DNA of 59,134 bases from a bacterium. GTDB taxonomy: Bacteria > Pseudomonadota > Alphaproteobacteria > Rickettsiales > RI-342. The notes below the pieces were generated by a model. The model ran no database searches, had not been told where the DNA came from, and saw only the letters and a list, made by a program, of their open reading frames with translations. Below, one piece after another: positions 24,258 to 33,619 of this stretch (its first letter is position 1; each line of letters begins with the position of its first letter). Both the position numbers and the translations under genes were made by a program. Where the stretch lies: positions 1 through 59,134 of the forward strand of contig WGMV01000040.1 in the NCBI GenBank assembly GCA_016124905.1, given 5' to 3'.

Positions 24258-25079
24258 ATGCCAGTAAAAATGTTAACTTTTCCCGCCCTCGACCCCGTCG
24301 CCATCCATATACTCGGTTTCGGCATACGCTGGTATGCACTGGCCTATCTGGCCGGGGTGGTGCTGGGATGGGTGATCGTGCGCCGGGTGGCGGGGCACGG
24401 GCCGCTGGCCTTATCCAAGGAAATGGTGGATGACCTGGTGTTTTACGTGGTGCTGGGCGTGGTGCTGGGCGGAAGGCTCGGTTACGTGCTGTTTTACCAG
24501 CTCGGGCATTATCTGGAGAATCCGGCCAATATCCTCCGCATCTGGCAGGGAGGCATGTCCTTCCATGGCGGTTTGGCGGGGGTGCTGATTGCCAGTGCGC
24601 TGTTTGCCCGCAAATACAAGCTGCCCTTTTTGCGCGTGACGGATGTGCTGGCGCTGGTGACGCCGATCGGGCTGTTTTTCGGAAGGCTTGCGAATTTTGT
24701 GAATGGCGAGCTGGTGGGACGCCCCACCGGGAGCGACTGGGGCATGGTATTCCCACAGGTGGACATGCTGCCGCGCCACCCCAGCCAGCTTTACGAAGCC
24801 GGGCTGGAAGGGCTGTTGCTCGGGCTGATCCTGATGATCGCCTACCGCAGGGGCGCATTTCGGCATGTGGGGATGATGGGCGGACTGTTCCTGGCCGGTT
24901 ATGCCATCGCCCGCATGAGCGCCGAATGTTTCCGCGAGCCGGATGCTTTCCTCGGCCCCATCGTCGGGCCCATCACCATGGGGCAGCTTTTGTCGATGCC
25001 GATGCTTGCGGCGGGGCTCTGGCTGGTTTACCAAGGACGCCAGGATCGATTTTTCAACCCGCGCAAGATTGAGTCATAA
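24258..25079 (+). CDS. lgt: Prolipoprotein diacylglyceryl transferase
   Basis: A 273-residue inner-membrane enzyme that attaches diacylglycerol to the lipobox cysteine of prolipoproteins. Signature segments are IRWYALAYLAGVVLGW, MSFHGGLAGVLIA and GRLANFVNGELVGRPT, the last being the Lgt signature with its essential Arg. Several lipoproteins in this window (MltB-like, RlpA, LptE, DUF3576) would be substrates. The start is either ATG 24258 (MPVKML) or ATG 24270 (MLTFPAL). It is followed after two bases by the terC GTG start. Confidence 0.95.
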   Translation: MPVKMLTFPALDPVAIHILGFGIRWYALAYLAGVVLGWVIVRRVAGHGPLALSKEMVDDLVFYVVLGVVLGGRLGYVLFYQLGHYLENPANILRIWQGGMSFHGGLAGVLIASALFARKYKLPFLRVTDVLALVTPIGLFFGRLANFVNGELVGRPTGSDWGMVFPQVDMLPRHPSQLYEAGLEGLLLGLILMIAYRRGAFRHVGMMGGLFLAGYAIARMSAECFREPDAFLGPIVGPITMGQLLSMPMLAAGLWLVYQGRQDRFFNPRKIES

Positions 25080-25081
25080 AC

Positions 25082-26047
25082 GTGGATCAGCCGCTTTGGA
25101 TGTTATGGGTATTCTTGGGCACCGTGGTGGCGCTGCTGGTGCTGGATCTCGGCGTGCTGCACCGCAAGCCCAAGATCATGGGCATTCGCGACAGTCTGTA
25201 CCTGACCTTCTTTTACGTGGTCATCGGCGTGGTGTTTGGCGGATGGATATGGATGACGATCGGCGCGGATGCCGCGCGGGATTATTACACGGCCTATATC
25301 GTGGAAAAGAGCCTGTCGCTCGATAACGTCTTCGTGATTTCCATCATCTTTTCTTATTTCAACATTCCGCGTCAGTATCAGCACCGGGTGCTGCTGTGGG
25401 GCGTCATCGGCGTGGTGATGCTGCGCGGGATCGCCATTTCGCTGGGCGATGCGGTGCTGGAGCAGTTTCATTGGGTGCTCTATCTCTTCGGCGCGTTCCT
25501 GGTGTGGACGGGCGGCAAGATGCTGCTGATGTTCGGTAACGATGATGATGAATTCAAGGTGGAAGGCAACAAAGTACTGGCCTTCCTGCATAAACACCTG
25601 CATGTGACGGAAGAGCTGCACGGGCAGAAATTTTTTGTGCGCGCGCCGTCGCCGGAAAACCCGGAGAAAAAAATCAACTGGGCCACGCCGCTCTTCGTGT
25701 GCCTGGTGATGGTGGAATGCGCGGACCTTATCTTCGCCGTGGACAGCATCCCGGCGGTATTTGCCATCACACAGGATTCCTACATCGTTTATACCAGCAA
25801 TATCCTGGCCATTCTGGGCCTGCGCGCGCTTTACTTCATGCTGGCGGCGATGGTGCACCGGTTCCATTACCTGAAATTCGCCCTGGCGCTTGTGCTGGTG
25901 TTCATCGGCGCGAAAATCTTCCTGGGCTTTTTCGGCATCCATTTGTCCGCGCTGTTTTCCTTTGTGGCCACGCTTGGCACGCTGACGGCGGGCGTGGTGG
26001 TGTCGCTTGCTAAAACGCGTGAACCTAAAGCCGCGAAAACGGAATGA
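25082..26047 (+). CDS. TerC family integral membrane protein
   Basis: A 321-residue membrane protein with about nine hydrophobic segments. The diagnostic TerC motifs are SLSLDNVFVISIIFSYFNIP and CADLIFAVDSIPAVFAITQD, whose Asp residues in membrane helices suggest metal binding. Relatives include Alx/TerC; some export manganese or help load metals to exoenzymes. GTG 25082 starts two bases after lgt, and the last four bases overlap the ampG start (ATGA), so lgt-terC-ampG form one operon. Confidence 0.92.
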   Translation: MDQPLWMLWVFLGTVVALLVLDLGVLHRKPKIMGIRDSLYLTFFYVVIGVVFGGWIWMTIGADAARDYYTAYIVEKSLSLDNVFVISIIFSYFNIPRQYQHRVLLWGVIGVVMLRGIAISLGDAVLEQFHWVLYLFGAFLVWTGGKMLLMFGNDDDEFKVEGNKVLAFLHKHLHVTEELHGQKFFVRAPSPENPEKKINWATPLFVCLVMVECADLIFAVDSIPAVFAITQDSYIVYTSNILAILGLRALYFMLAAMVHRFHYLKFALALVLVFIGAKIFLGFFGIHLSALFSFVATLGTLTAGVVVSLAKTREPKAAKTE

Positions 26048-27342
26048 GTGCCACACCCACCAGCGCAAAAGCGGGCTGGCGCGGGTTTGCCAGCAAACGC
26101 GTGGCGGTGGTGGTGTTTTTGGGATTCGTCAGCGGATTGCCGCTGGCGCTCAGTTTCAGCACCCTGACGGCATGGCTGAAGGAATCCGGCATTGACCGCA
26201 CCACAATCGGGCTGTTTGCTTCGGTAGGCACCCCTTATGCGTTGAAATTTCTCTGGTCGCCCCTGGTGGACGGCATCAAGCTGCCCTGGCTGTGCGACCG
26301 TTTCGGCCGCCGTCGTGGCTGGCTGTTTTTCGCGCAGATGATGGTGGTGGCGGCTATGCTGCTGCTCGGCTCCAACGACCCGTCGGTTAATCCCTGGCTG
26401 ACGGCGATGTTCGCCCTGATGCTGGCGACGGCATCGGCCACGCAGGATATCGTGATCGACGCCTACCGCATCGAACTGCTGGAAGCGGAGGAGCAAGGCC
26501 CCGGCTCGGCGGCAGTGCAGCTGGGATACCGGCTTGGCATGCTGGCATCGGGCGGCGGGGCACTGGCACTGGCGGAACTGACCAGCTGGCAGATGACCTA
26601 CACGATCATGGCCTGCCTGATGGGTATCGGCACGGTGGCGGCATTGATTGGCGGGGAGCCGGAAAAGACGCCGCCCTTCCCCATCATTGACCGGAAGCTG
26701 CCCCTGGCGGAACGCGTGCGAAGCTGGGCACGTTGTGCGGTGCTGGAGCCTTTCCGTGATTTTCTGAAACATGACGGAGCCTGGTGGATTTTGCTGTTCG
26801 TGCTGCTGTTCAAGCTGGGGGATGCGTTCCTCGGCGCGATGGCGAATGTGTTTTATCTCGATATCGGTTTTTCCAAGCTGGAAGTGGCGCAGGTGGTGAA
26901 GGTGTTCGGCCTGGGAGCAACGCTGCTTGGATTGACGGCGGGGGCATGGCTTTCGCGCCGCATCGGCGTGGTGAAGGCGCTGTGGTTCAGCGGCATCGCC
27001 CTGATGCTGGCCAACCTGCTTTATGTGGTGCAGGCGCTGAAGGGAAATGACCTGCAGATGCTGCACATCACCATCGGGCTGGATAACTTCTTCGGCGGGA
27101 TGGATGCGGCCGTGTTTGTCGCCTTTATCTCTCGGTTGTGCAATGCACGTTTCACCGCCACGCAATATGCGCTGCTTTCCTCGCTGGCGGCGGTGGGGCG
27201 CACGCAGCTTTCCGCCGGGGCGGGTTATGTGTCCGACCAAGTGGGCTGGCCGGTCTTTTTCCTGATTGCCAGCTCGCTGGCCTTGCCTGGATTGCTGCTG
27301 CTGTTTAAAGTTCAACGCCTCTGGCATGAAACCAAGGAGTAA
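26044..27342 (+). CDS. ampG: AmpG-like MFS permease (muropeptide transporter family)
   Basis: A 432-residue major facilitator protein with about twelve hydrophobic segments. Characteristic AmpG features are [24 protein letters not shown] near the N-terminus, [15 protein letters not shown], the FGRRRGWL loop and [19 protein letters not shown]. It probably imports anhydro-muropeptides for cell-wall recycling, which fits with the lytic transglycosylase gene at 39439. The start overlaps terC by four bases, and sodC starts six bases after its stop. Confidence 0.88.
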   Translation: MSATPTSAKAGWRGFASKRVAVVVFLGFVSGLPLALSFSTLTAWLKESGIDRTTIGLFASVGTPYALKFLWSPLVDGIKLPWLCDRFGRRRGWLFFAQMMVVAAMLLLGSNDPSVNPWLTAMFALMLATASATQDIVIDAYRIELLEAEEQGPGSAAVQLGYRLGMLASGGGALALAELTSWQMTYTIMACLMGIGTVAALIGGEPEKTPPFPIIDRKLPLAERVRSWARCAVLEPFRDFLKHDGAWWILLFVLLFKLGDAFLGAMANVFYLDIGFSKLEVAQVVKVFGLGATLLGLTAGAWLSRRIGVVKALWFSGIALMLANLLYVVQALKGNDLQMLHITIGLDNFFGGMDAAVFVAFISRLCNARFTATQYALLSSLAAVGRTQLSAGAGYVSDQVGWPVFFLIASSLALPGLLLLFKVQRLWHETKE

Positions 27343-27347
27343 CGACC

Positions 27348-27890
27348 ATGAAATATGTTCTATCCGTTCTGGCCCTGATGGGCATTGCCACCCTGCCGCT
27401 GGCCGCGCAGGCCGAGCAGGCGAAAGCGACCTTTGTTGACGCCAAGGGCAAGGAAGTGGGAAGCGCTACCCTGGAAGATACCCAGGAAGGCGTGCTGATC
27501 AAAATCGACGCCATGCTGCCACCGGGCGAGCATGCGTTCCATATCCATGAAAAGGGTGAGTGCAAGGAGCCGGACTTCAAAAGCGCGGGCGGGCACTTTA
27601 ACCCGAACAAGCATGAACATGGGCTGCATAACCCCAAGGGCGCGCATTCCGGCGATATGCCGAACCTGATGGTGCCCGCCAACGGCAAGCTGGTGCAGCA
27701 GGTGCTCAACACCACGGTAACCGTTCAGCAATTGCTGGATGAAGACGGCAGCGCGCTGATGGTGCATGCGAAGGCCGATGATTACAGCAGCGACCCCGCC
27801 GGCAACGCGGGCGACCGTATCGCCTGCGCGCCGGTGACCAAGGCGCCTGATATTCAGGAGGCCACCAAGAAGACTGGCGCTGGAAAATAA
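27348..27890 (+). CDS. sodC: Superoxide dismutase [Cu-Zn], periplasmic
   Basis: A 180-residue SodC with a cleavable signal peptide (cut after AQA, about residue 22). The Cu/Zn ligands are in [28 protein letters not shown] and VHAKADDY; the second disulfide Cys and the guiding Arg are in GDRIAC. The C-terminus is extended by about twenty Lys/Ala/Thr-rich residues. It removes superoxide in the periplasm. It lies directly after ampG and may be cotranscribed with it. Confidence 0.94.
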   Translation: MKYVLSVLALMGIATLPLAAQAEQAKATFVDAKGKEVGSATLEDTQEGVLIKIDAMLPPGEHAFHIHEKGECKEPDFKSAGGHFNPNKHEHGLHNPKGAHSGDMPNLMVPANGKLVQQVLNTTVTVQQLLDEDGSALMVHAKADDYSSDPAGNAGDRIACAPVTKAPDIQEATKKTGAGK

Positions 27891-27931
27891 ATGCGTTAAT
27901 CTGTGGGTCGATCGACACAGACGGGGGTTCC

Positions 27932-28465
27932 ATGCCTGCTTCATCCAACAGCAAAACCAAGGCGACCAAGGTCGCGGTGGATACCAAACCGGTGCCAGCG
28001 GTTACCAGCAAGGCGAAAAAAATCGGCAATGAGCATTTTCACCTTCACCCGGACCTGATGAAAGACACGGCCTGGGTGGGTGATTTGCCGCTCTGCCGCG
28101 TGTTGCTGATGAATAATCGCCTGTTTCCTTGGATTATCCTGGTGCCGAGGCAGGAAGACCTGCGCGAGTTGATCGACCTCAATGTGGTGGACCTGCACCG
28201 GCTGGTGGATGAAATTGCCGTGACCAGCAAGGTGATGAACGAGATCGTCAACCCCGACAAACTCAACGTGGCGGCGCTGGGCAACCAGGTTTCGCAGCTG
28301 CATGTGCATGTGGTGGGCCGCCTGCAAAGCGACTCTGCCTGGCCAAACCCGGTCTGGGGCGAAGGAAGCGAGCCTTATCGCCGCAACGAAGCCATGCAAA
28401 TTTTGCAGATGCTTCAAAAGACGTTTGCGTCTAAAGAAAGGCTCTTCGTTCTGCCTAACCCGTAA
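27932..28465 (+). CDS. HIT domain protein
   Basis: A 177-residue protein. A Lys/Thr/Ala-rich, probably disordered N-terminus of about 30 residues precedes a HIT domain with NRLFPWIILVPRQ and the histidine triad QLHVHVVGR. HIT proteins hydrolyse nucleotide-phosphate esters such as dinucleoside polyphosphates or AMP derivatives. Related short alphaproteobacterial proteins share the HFHLHPDLMKDT opening. It lies 41 bases after sodC. Confidence 0.88.
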   Translation: MPASSNSKTKATKVAVDTKPVPAVTSKAKKIGNEHFHLHPDLMKDTAWVGDLPLCRVLLMNNRLFPWIILVPRQEDLRELIDLNVVDLHRLVDEIAVTSKVMNEIVNPDKLNVAALGNQVSQLHVHVVGRLQSDSAWPNPVWGEGSEPYRRNEAMQILQMLQKTFASKERLFVLPNP

Positions 28466-28517
28466 TACCGTTTTATACCATACCCTTATAATATTCTTCC
28501 ACATTAAGAGGTTGTCC

Positions 28518-29633
28518 ATGCTGATTGGGGTTCCCAAGGAAATTAAGAATAACGAGTTTCGCGTCTCCACCTCCCCGGCCGGTGTGGCTGAACTGGTGCA
28601 CCATGGCCACCAGGTGATTGTGGAAACGAAAGCCGGGCATGCGATTGGTTTTGACGATTCCCAGTATCAAGCCGCGGGCGCCAAAATCGCCGCCAGCGCG
28701 GAAGAAGTGTTCGCCCGCGCCGACATGATCGTGAAGGTGAAAGAGCCGCAGCCGGTGGAATGCAAGATGCTGCGCGAAGGCCAGGTGATTTTCTGCTACC
28801 TCCACCTTGCCGCCGACCCGAAACAGGCCGAGCTTTTGATGGAATCCAAATCGGTGGCCATCGCATTCGAGACGGTGACGCATAGCGACGGCACGCTGCC
28901 GCTGCTGACGCCGATGAGCGAAGTGGCGGGCCGTCTTTCCATTCAGGCCGGTGCCAATGCATTGGAAAAAGTCAAAGGCGGACGCGGCGTGCTGCTTTCC
29001 GGCGTCACCGGCGTGGCCCCAGGCAAGGTCGTCGTGATCGGCGGCGGCGTGGTGGGCACGAATGCAGCTTATGTCGCCGCAGGCATGGGTGCCGATGTGG
29101 TGGTGCTCGACAAATCCCTGAAGCGCCTGCGCCAGCTGGATGAGATTTTCAGCGGCCGCATCAAGGCCATTTATTCCACCCAGGCCGCGCTGGAAGAGCA
29201 CCTGCAGGAAGCCGACCTCGTGGTGGGCGCCGTGTTGATTCCAGGTGCTTCGGCTCCGAAGCTGATCCGTCGCGAGCATCTGGCGAAAATGAAGCGCGGC
29301 TCGGTGATTGTGGATGTTGCTATCGACCAGGGCGGCTGCACGGAAATGAGCAAGGCGACGACCCATGCCGAGCCGGTCTATGACGTGGACGGCATCATCC
29401 TGTATTGCGTGGCGAACATGCCGAGCGCGGTGGCTCGCAGCTCTTCCCAGGCGCTGGAAAACGCCATCCTCCCCTACACGCTGGCGCTGGCCGGAAAAGG
29501 CTACCGCACGGCGCTGCGCGAGGATGCGCATTTCCGCAACGGGTTGAACGTGTGCCAGGGCCGCATCACGCATGAGGCGGTGGCCGGCGCGCTGAAGCTG
29601 GATTACACGCCTGCGACGGTGATGCTTGGGTAA
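28518..29633 (+). CDS. ald: Alanine dehydrogenase
   Basis: A 371-residue NAD-dependent enzyme that converts alanine to pyruvate and ammonium. Substrate-site Lys75 (KVKEP) and His96 (CYLHLAAD) sit at the positions known for the family. The NAD fold is [24 protein letters not shown], and [10 protein letters not shown] is conserved. ATG 28518 follows AGAGG and gives [23 protein letters not shown] box at 28487-28492 probably belongs to its promoter. The TAA stop overlaps the ATG of the next, unknown gene (TAATG), which suggests coupled translation. Confidence 0.96.
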   Translation: MLIGVPKEIKNNEFRVSTSPAGVAELVHHGHQVIVETKAGHAIGFDDSQYQAAGAKIAASAEEVFARADMIVKVKEPQPVECKMLREGQVIFCYLHLAADPKQAELLMESKSVAIAFETVTHSDGTLPLLTPMSEVAGRLSIQAGANALEKVKGGRGVLLSGVTGVAPGKVVVIGGGVVGTNAAYVAAGMGADVVVLDKSLKRLRQLDEIFSGRIKAIYSTQAALEEHLQEADLVVGAVLIPGASAPKLIRREHLAKMKRGSVIVDVAIDQGGCTEMSKATTHAEPVYDVDGIILYCVANMPSAVARSSSQALENAILPYTLALAGKGYRTALREDAHFRNGLNVCQGRITHEAVAGALKLDYTPATVMLG

Positions 29634-30235
29634 TGGCGGAGGTCAAGCGCATCTGCGTGGTGATTAAGCCTACGGAAACAGGGCTTATTGATGCGCTGCC
29701 GGATGCGCTGCTTGACTCGTTGTTTGAAAAAGACCCGGTATTCTTTCGCTCTTTCAAAGCAGCCAATGATATTGATCAGGCAGTGATTGAAGGGTTTGAC
29801 GATGAAATCGTCATCACCCTGCCTGAGGCAATGGCTTATCGTCTGATTGGTTTTTTGCAGGAACACCCGTTGGAAGGTGTGGCCGAATTTTATCCCGCCG
29901 AATTGACAAGTCGGCCGCCGGGCCCTCCGCCGGGGTTAAAGCATATCATGCTGCCATCGGGTTTTAAGACACATATTCTGAGCCACGTGCGCGAACAGAA
30001 CCCCGACCATCAGCCATTGGCCAATTTGGTTCTGGATGCCATGACCAATCATAATGTGGACGGGCCCGGCTATTACGGTAAAACCGGATTTGATGCGGAC
30101 CGGATTATCGGACAGCTCAACGCCTCCAACGGCCAGCCCCTGCTGGAATATGCCTTCGGCCTGATCGAGGATGAGGCCGTGCGGGCCGAGCTGGCCCGGG
30201 AGATGGGCTTCGGCCCCAAGGGCCTTTTGTCGTAA
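29633..30235 (+). CDS. Hypothetical protein, 200 aa, coupled to ald
   Basis: Not recognised. A soluble, acidic protein without signal peptide. Its start shares one base with the ald stop. Two segments recur in the next gene: DDEIVITLPEAMAYRLIGFLQE (compare DDQVIDICLPRSMIHAIYRGLAEE) and LPSGFKTHILSHV...DRIIGQLN (compare LSSGFITLAVAK...DRVDGTLS). The two genes are therefore diverged paralogues. Coupling to alanine dehydrogenase may be only positional. Confidence 0.7.
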   Translation: MAEVKRICVVIKPTETGLIDALPDALLDSLFEKDPVFFRSFKAANDIDQAVIEGFDDEIVITLPEAMAYRLIGFLQEHPLEGVAEFYPAELTSRPPGPPPGLKHIMLPSGFKTHILSHVREQNPDHQPLANLVLDAMTNHNVDGPGYYGKTGFDADRIIGQLNASNGQPLLEYAFGLIEDEAVRAELAREMGFGPKGLLS

Positions 30236-30287
30236 TACCGCAACATTGATATGGTGAATTGCCTGCCATCAAAAAGCAGGGACGACC

Positions 30288-31199
30288 ATGATCAACCTCA
30301 CCCCCTATCGCATCACCTGGCGTTTCAAGGAAATGGAGGCGGAACGCTTCAGCGGGCTTTTCGACCGCATCAATGAACTGGCCGCGCAATTCATGGAGGG
30401 CATGCCGGGCCTGGCGGAGGCGCTTCAGGAAGACCAGCACTGGGTTCAACTGCTGGATGACCAGGTCATCGACATCTGCCTGCCGCGCAGCATGATCCAT
30501 GCCATTTACCGCGGGCTGGCGGAGGAACTGCACGGTTTCAAGCTTCCACCCTGTTCACCAAAACTTGCCCTGCATGGCACGCAGGACCTGCTTACCCAGG
30601 ACCACCATCAGCTTTATCTGTTCGCCGATGAGGCGGGCATTGCCGATATTCTGGTCACCACGGTCGGTCACTGGTTCTATGACAGCCCGCGTCTGGCGGA
30701 TGTCTGGAAACAGGCCGAAGCCAAGGGCATTGAGGATATGCTGGCCGAGGATATCGAGGTGCGCCCCGTGCAGGAGGGCGTGCTCGTCATCGGGCCGGAT
30801 TACATGGTCGACATCCTTGAAGAAGGACTGATGGCGGGGGAAATTCCCCATGCCGCCCATTACTGGCGGGAACATGGCATGACCGTGCGGTTTGCCCTGG
30901 GCGAGACGATCCCCACTCCGGCGCCGGATGCGGTGCCCCATGAGGTGCCGCTTTCAAGCGGGTTCATCACGCTGGCGGTCGCTAAGGCACCGTCGGAATC
31001 CCGCCCGGCGGTGCGCCATGCGCTGGAGCTGGTGGCAGGCAAACATGCCTATGCGGGCTGCCCGTCGGCCGATCGCGTGGATGGCACGCTTTCCATGCTT
31101 CAGCACCATCCGCGTCTGTGCTGGGCCATCGGTCAGCTTTCCGCAGATGAGCAAGGCGCGGCCGGCGCCTTTTTCCAGGTGGCGCAGCCCGGCGCTTGA
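30288..31199 (+). CDS. Hypothetical protein, 303 aa, paralogue of the preceding gene
   Basis: Not recognised. A soluble, acidic protein with no signal peptide. It shares two blocks with the 200-aa neighbour and is about 100 residues longer, with an extra central part in which a DxxVxIxxPxxM-like segment seems to occur again (EGVLVIGPDYMVDILEEGL), so it may contain an internal duplication. GGGACGACC precedes the ATG. A promoter for the next gene, mscL, begins in its last codons. Confidence 0.7.
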   Translation: MINLTPYRITWRFKEMEAERFSGLFDRINELAAQFMEGMPGLAEALQEDQHWVQLLDDQVIDICLPRSMIHAIYRGLAEELHGFKLPPCSPKLALHGTQDLLTQDHHQLYLFADEAGIADILVTTVGHWFYDSPRLADVWKQAEAKGIEDMLAEDIEVRPVQEGVLVIGPDYMVDILEEGLMAGEIPHAAHYWREHGMTVRFALGETIPTPAPDAVPHEVPLSSGFITLAVAKAPSESRPAVRHALELVAGKHAYAGCPSADRVDGTLSMLQHHPRLCWAIGQLSADEQGAAGAFFQVAQPGA

Positions 31200-31224
31200 C
31201 CCAAGCAAGGCGGCTTTCTATTTT
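31196..31224 (+). promoter_or_regulatory. Promoter candidate for mscL
   Basis: TTGACC (31196-31201) and TATTTT (31219-31224) are separated by 17 bases; the mscL ATG is 26 bases downstream. The -35 element overlaps the TGA stop of the preceding gene. Confidence 0.5.
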
Positions 31225-31250
31225 TCCTCAAACATTTGAGGAGCTGCGCC

Positions 31251-31682
31251 ATGAGCATGTTAAAAGAATACAAGGCCTTCATCTCTCGCGGCAATGTGGT
31301 AGATCTGGCGGTGGGTATAATCATCGGCGCGGCATTCACCGGCATCGTCAACTCGCTGGTCAATGACATCATCATGCCACCGATCGGGATGCTGTTGGGT
31401 GGGATCGATTTCTCCAACTTTTTCTTTGCCCTGAACGGTGAGAGCTATGCCAGCCTGGCCGATGCGCAGAAGGCCGGGGTGGCGACCATCAATTATGGTG
31501 TGTTCATCAACCAAGTGATTAAGTTCATGATCGTGGGCTTTGCGGTGTTCATCCTGGTGAAACAGGTGAACCGCCTGAAAAAGGAAGAGCCCGCAGCCCC
31601 CGCAGCCGCGCCGCGCAACGAGGTGCTGCTCGAGGAAATTCGCGATCTGCTGGCGGGCAAGGCAGCCAAAGGCAAGAAATAG
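31251..31682 (+). CDS. mscL: Large-conductance mechanosensitive channel
   Basis: A 143-residue inner-membrane channel that opens under hypo-osmotic stress. It starts [46 protein letters not shown], the MscL signature with TM1, followed by a periplasmic loop, TM2 ([14 protein letters not shown]) and the cytoplasmic helix [19 protein letters not shown] lies seven bases before ATG 31251. Confidence 0.97.
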   Translation: MSMLKEYKAFISRGNVVDLAVGIIIGAAFTGIVNSLVNDIIMPPIGMLLGGIDFSNFFFALNGESYASLADAQKAGVATINYGVFINQVIKFMIVGFAVFILVKQVNRLKKEEPAAPAAAPRNEVLLEEIRDLLAGKAAKGKK

Positions 31683-31783
31683 GCTTTCAACCGCTTGCAT
31701 GGCCCGGATTTTTCAGGCCTGTCATCTGGGTGTCACAGAAACATCATAATTTCTTTTGATGTTTCATGCGGGGATTTATGGCG

Positions 31784-33619
31784 ATGACCCAGACCACTGC
31801 CGACCAGGTTGACGACCATCTTCAGCGCATTGCCGGGGAGCTGGACGAGATGGGCCAGCAGCTGGAAGCCGAAATTCGTGAGAACCTGCCGGAAATTCGC
31901 CGTAATGCCTTGAAGCAGGCAGACCGGGTGTTGCATGCGTTTGATGATTTTCTGCATGGCGCGCGTGCGCGTATTCAGGAGCTGGAACAAGCCGAAAACG
32001 GTGGGAAAGAAGCCTATGGCTGGAGTGAGCTGCGCCCGCTGGTGCGCCAGTATGTGGCCGCTATTGCCAATGGCGACAAAACCGCGCGGTTTTTCGCCTA
32101 TGGCTCGCTGATAAAAAACCCCGGCAGCGTGAAGCCGAACCCGGAAAGCCAGCCGGGCAACGAGGAAGCCAGCCTTCAGGGTTACGTGCTGGGCATGAAC
32201 CTGTTCGCCAGCGGGCCGCATGAATATCGCGGCACCAATCGCCCGGATCTGGGCGTGGTGAATACGGGCCTTTATGTGGGCATGGAAAACGACCCGGAGG
32301 GGCAAAGCTTCGGTGTGAACGTGACGGTGCGCCAGGCGGATTTCGCCAAGGCGTTTGAGGCCTATGCACGGCGTGAGCTGGGCAACCCGCCTTATGCTGA
32401 ATATTTTGCCGATCTCTTTTCCAACAAGCCTTTGGAGAAGCTGCCGGCGATTGATGCAGCGGCGGACGGCTTTCCGCTTTACAAGCTGGTGGCGGGCACG
32501 GCGCGCACCCATGATGGACGCGATGTGCCGGTGCTGAGCGTGGCCACCAATGAGCGCAGCCCGCTGGCGGCCATCGGGCTTACGCCGTTGCAGGCGGCTT
32601 ATTACATTTTGGACGGAATCGGGTTTGAGCGGCGTAATGACAAGGGTGATATTCTTGGCGGCAGCGCGCTGAAATATTTTACCGAAAGCGTGATGAAGAC
32701 GCAGGCGGAACAGGGGTTCAACCAGCCACGCCTGAATGAGATTGCCGAAGCGGTGCAGGCGCTGGCCGGGATGGTGCATGACGCGCATTATGCCAGCGCG
32801 ATGCTGGAACAGATCCGCCGGGAGACGGACAACTTAACCGTGGTGAATGCCGCGCAGGAGCTGGCGGCCATGACCGTGCGGCTGGCGCTGGAAAAAACCA
32901 AAGCGCTGGACGTGAAGCAGTTCGATGCCAGCGTCGCCGTGTTGCGCGATGAAGTTCCACAGGCCGAGATTGAACGTCAATTGCGCAGCATGCCGAAAAG
33001 CGACGCCGAGAAGGCTTTACGCATTGCCGGGCTGGCCGACCAGTGGATGCATGAGCCGGGCACGGCGCCAGGTGGCCATGCCATCGGCACACGCAAGGAA
33101 GAGCCTTTCGCTGGGCCTTATGCCAAGGCGTTTGGGGAAATGCTGACACCGGGCAAGCGGGACCACAGCTTGGGTATCCAAGAAGACGGGCAAACCGATA
33201 GACCCGCTGTTACCACCGAGGATTCGCAGCGCCTGGCCGCACTGGAAGCGGGCGAACGGGACAAGGGCGTAACGGCGGCCGACACGGCCGATACGCTGGA
33301 AGACCAGTGGCGCAATGAAACGGCACCCGCTGCCAATGAAAAAGCACGTGAGCGGCGGGAAGAAAAGGAACGCCGCGAGCCATCCATCACGCGAGCAGCG
33401 CTGGATGAGGATGAGGCGGCATCGACCGATGTCACCGCTCACCGCCAAGCCGATGAACGCACGCTGCCCAAGGATGAAGGCACCGCGGAAAAGCGCGACA
33501 CGAAACAGGAGAAGGAACCCTCACCGGAAGAGCGCGGCGTGGCGATCATTGTGGTGGCGGAAAATGACGATAAGCGCCTGGCCGTGGCCGAGGCGGGTCA
33601 ACGCGGCGGCAACAGGTAG
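31784..33619 (+). CDS. ChaC-like gamma-glutamylcyclotransferase domain with long charged C-terminal region, 611 aa
   Basis: Residues 1-75 are helical, probably coiled coil. Residues 100-215 form a gamma-glutamylcyclotransferase-like domain: FFAYGSLIKNPGS (YGSL at 106-109), GYVLGM, EYRGTNRPDLGVVNTGLYVG and FEAYARRELGNPPY, where Glu198 takes the place of the ChaC catalytic Glu. ChaC enzymes split glutathione to 5-oxoproline and Cys-Gly. The rest has a helical middle and, from about residue 450, a low-complexity Glu/Lys/Arg/Ala-rich tail, probably disordered. The start is uncertain: ATG 31784 has GGGGA nine bases upstream, while 31766 and 31778 are possible. A TGTCAC hexamer lies 47 bases before 31784. 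The 3' end overlaps the next gene convergently by 22 bases. Confidence 0.7.
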   Translation: MTQTTADQVDDHLQRIAGELDEMGQQLEAEIRENLPEIRRNALKQADRVLHAFDDFLHGARARIQELEQAENGGKEAYGWSELRPLVRQYVAAIANGDKTARFFAYGSLIKNPGSVKPNPESQPGNEEASLQGYVLGMNLFASGPHEYRGTNRPDLGVVNTGLYVGMENDPEGQSFGVNVTVRQADFAKAFEAYARRELGNPPYAEYFADLFSNKPLEKLPAIDAAADGFPLYKLVAGTARTHDGRDVPVLSVATNERSPLAAIGLTPLQAAYYILDGIGFERRNDKGDILGGSALKYFTESVMKTQAEQGFNQPRLNEIAEAVQALAGMVHDAHYASAMLEQIRRETDNLTVVNAAQELAAMTVRLALEKTKALDVKQFDASVAVLRDEVPQAEIERQLRSMPKSDAEKALRIAGLADQWMHEPGTAPGGHAIGTRKEEPFAGPYAKAFGEMLTPGKRDHSLGIQEDGQTDRPAVTTEDSQRLAALEAGERDKGVTAADTADTLEDQWRNETAPAANEKARERREEKERREPSITRAALDEDEAASTDVTAHRQADERTLPKDEGTAEKRDTKQEKEPSPEERGVAIIVVAENDDKRLAVAEAGQRGGNR

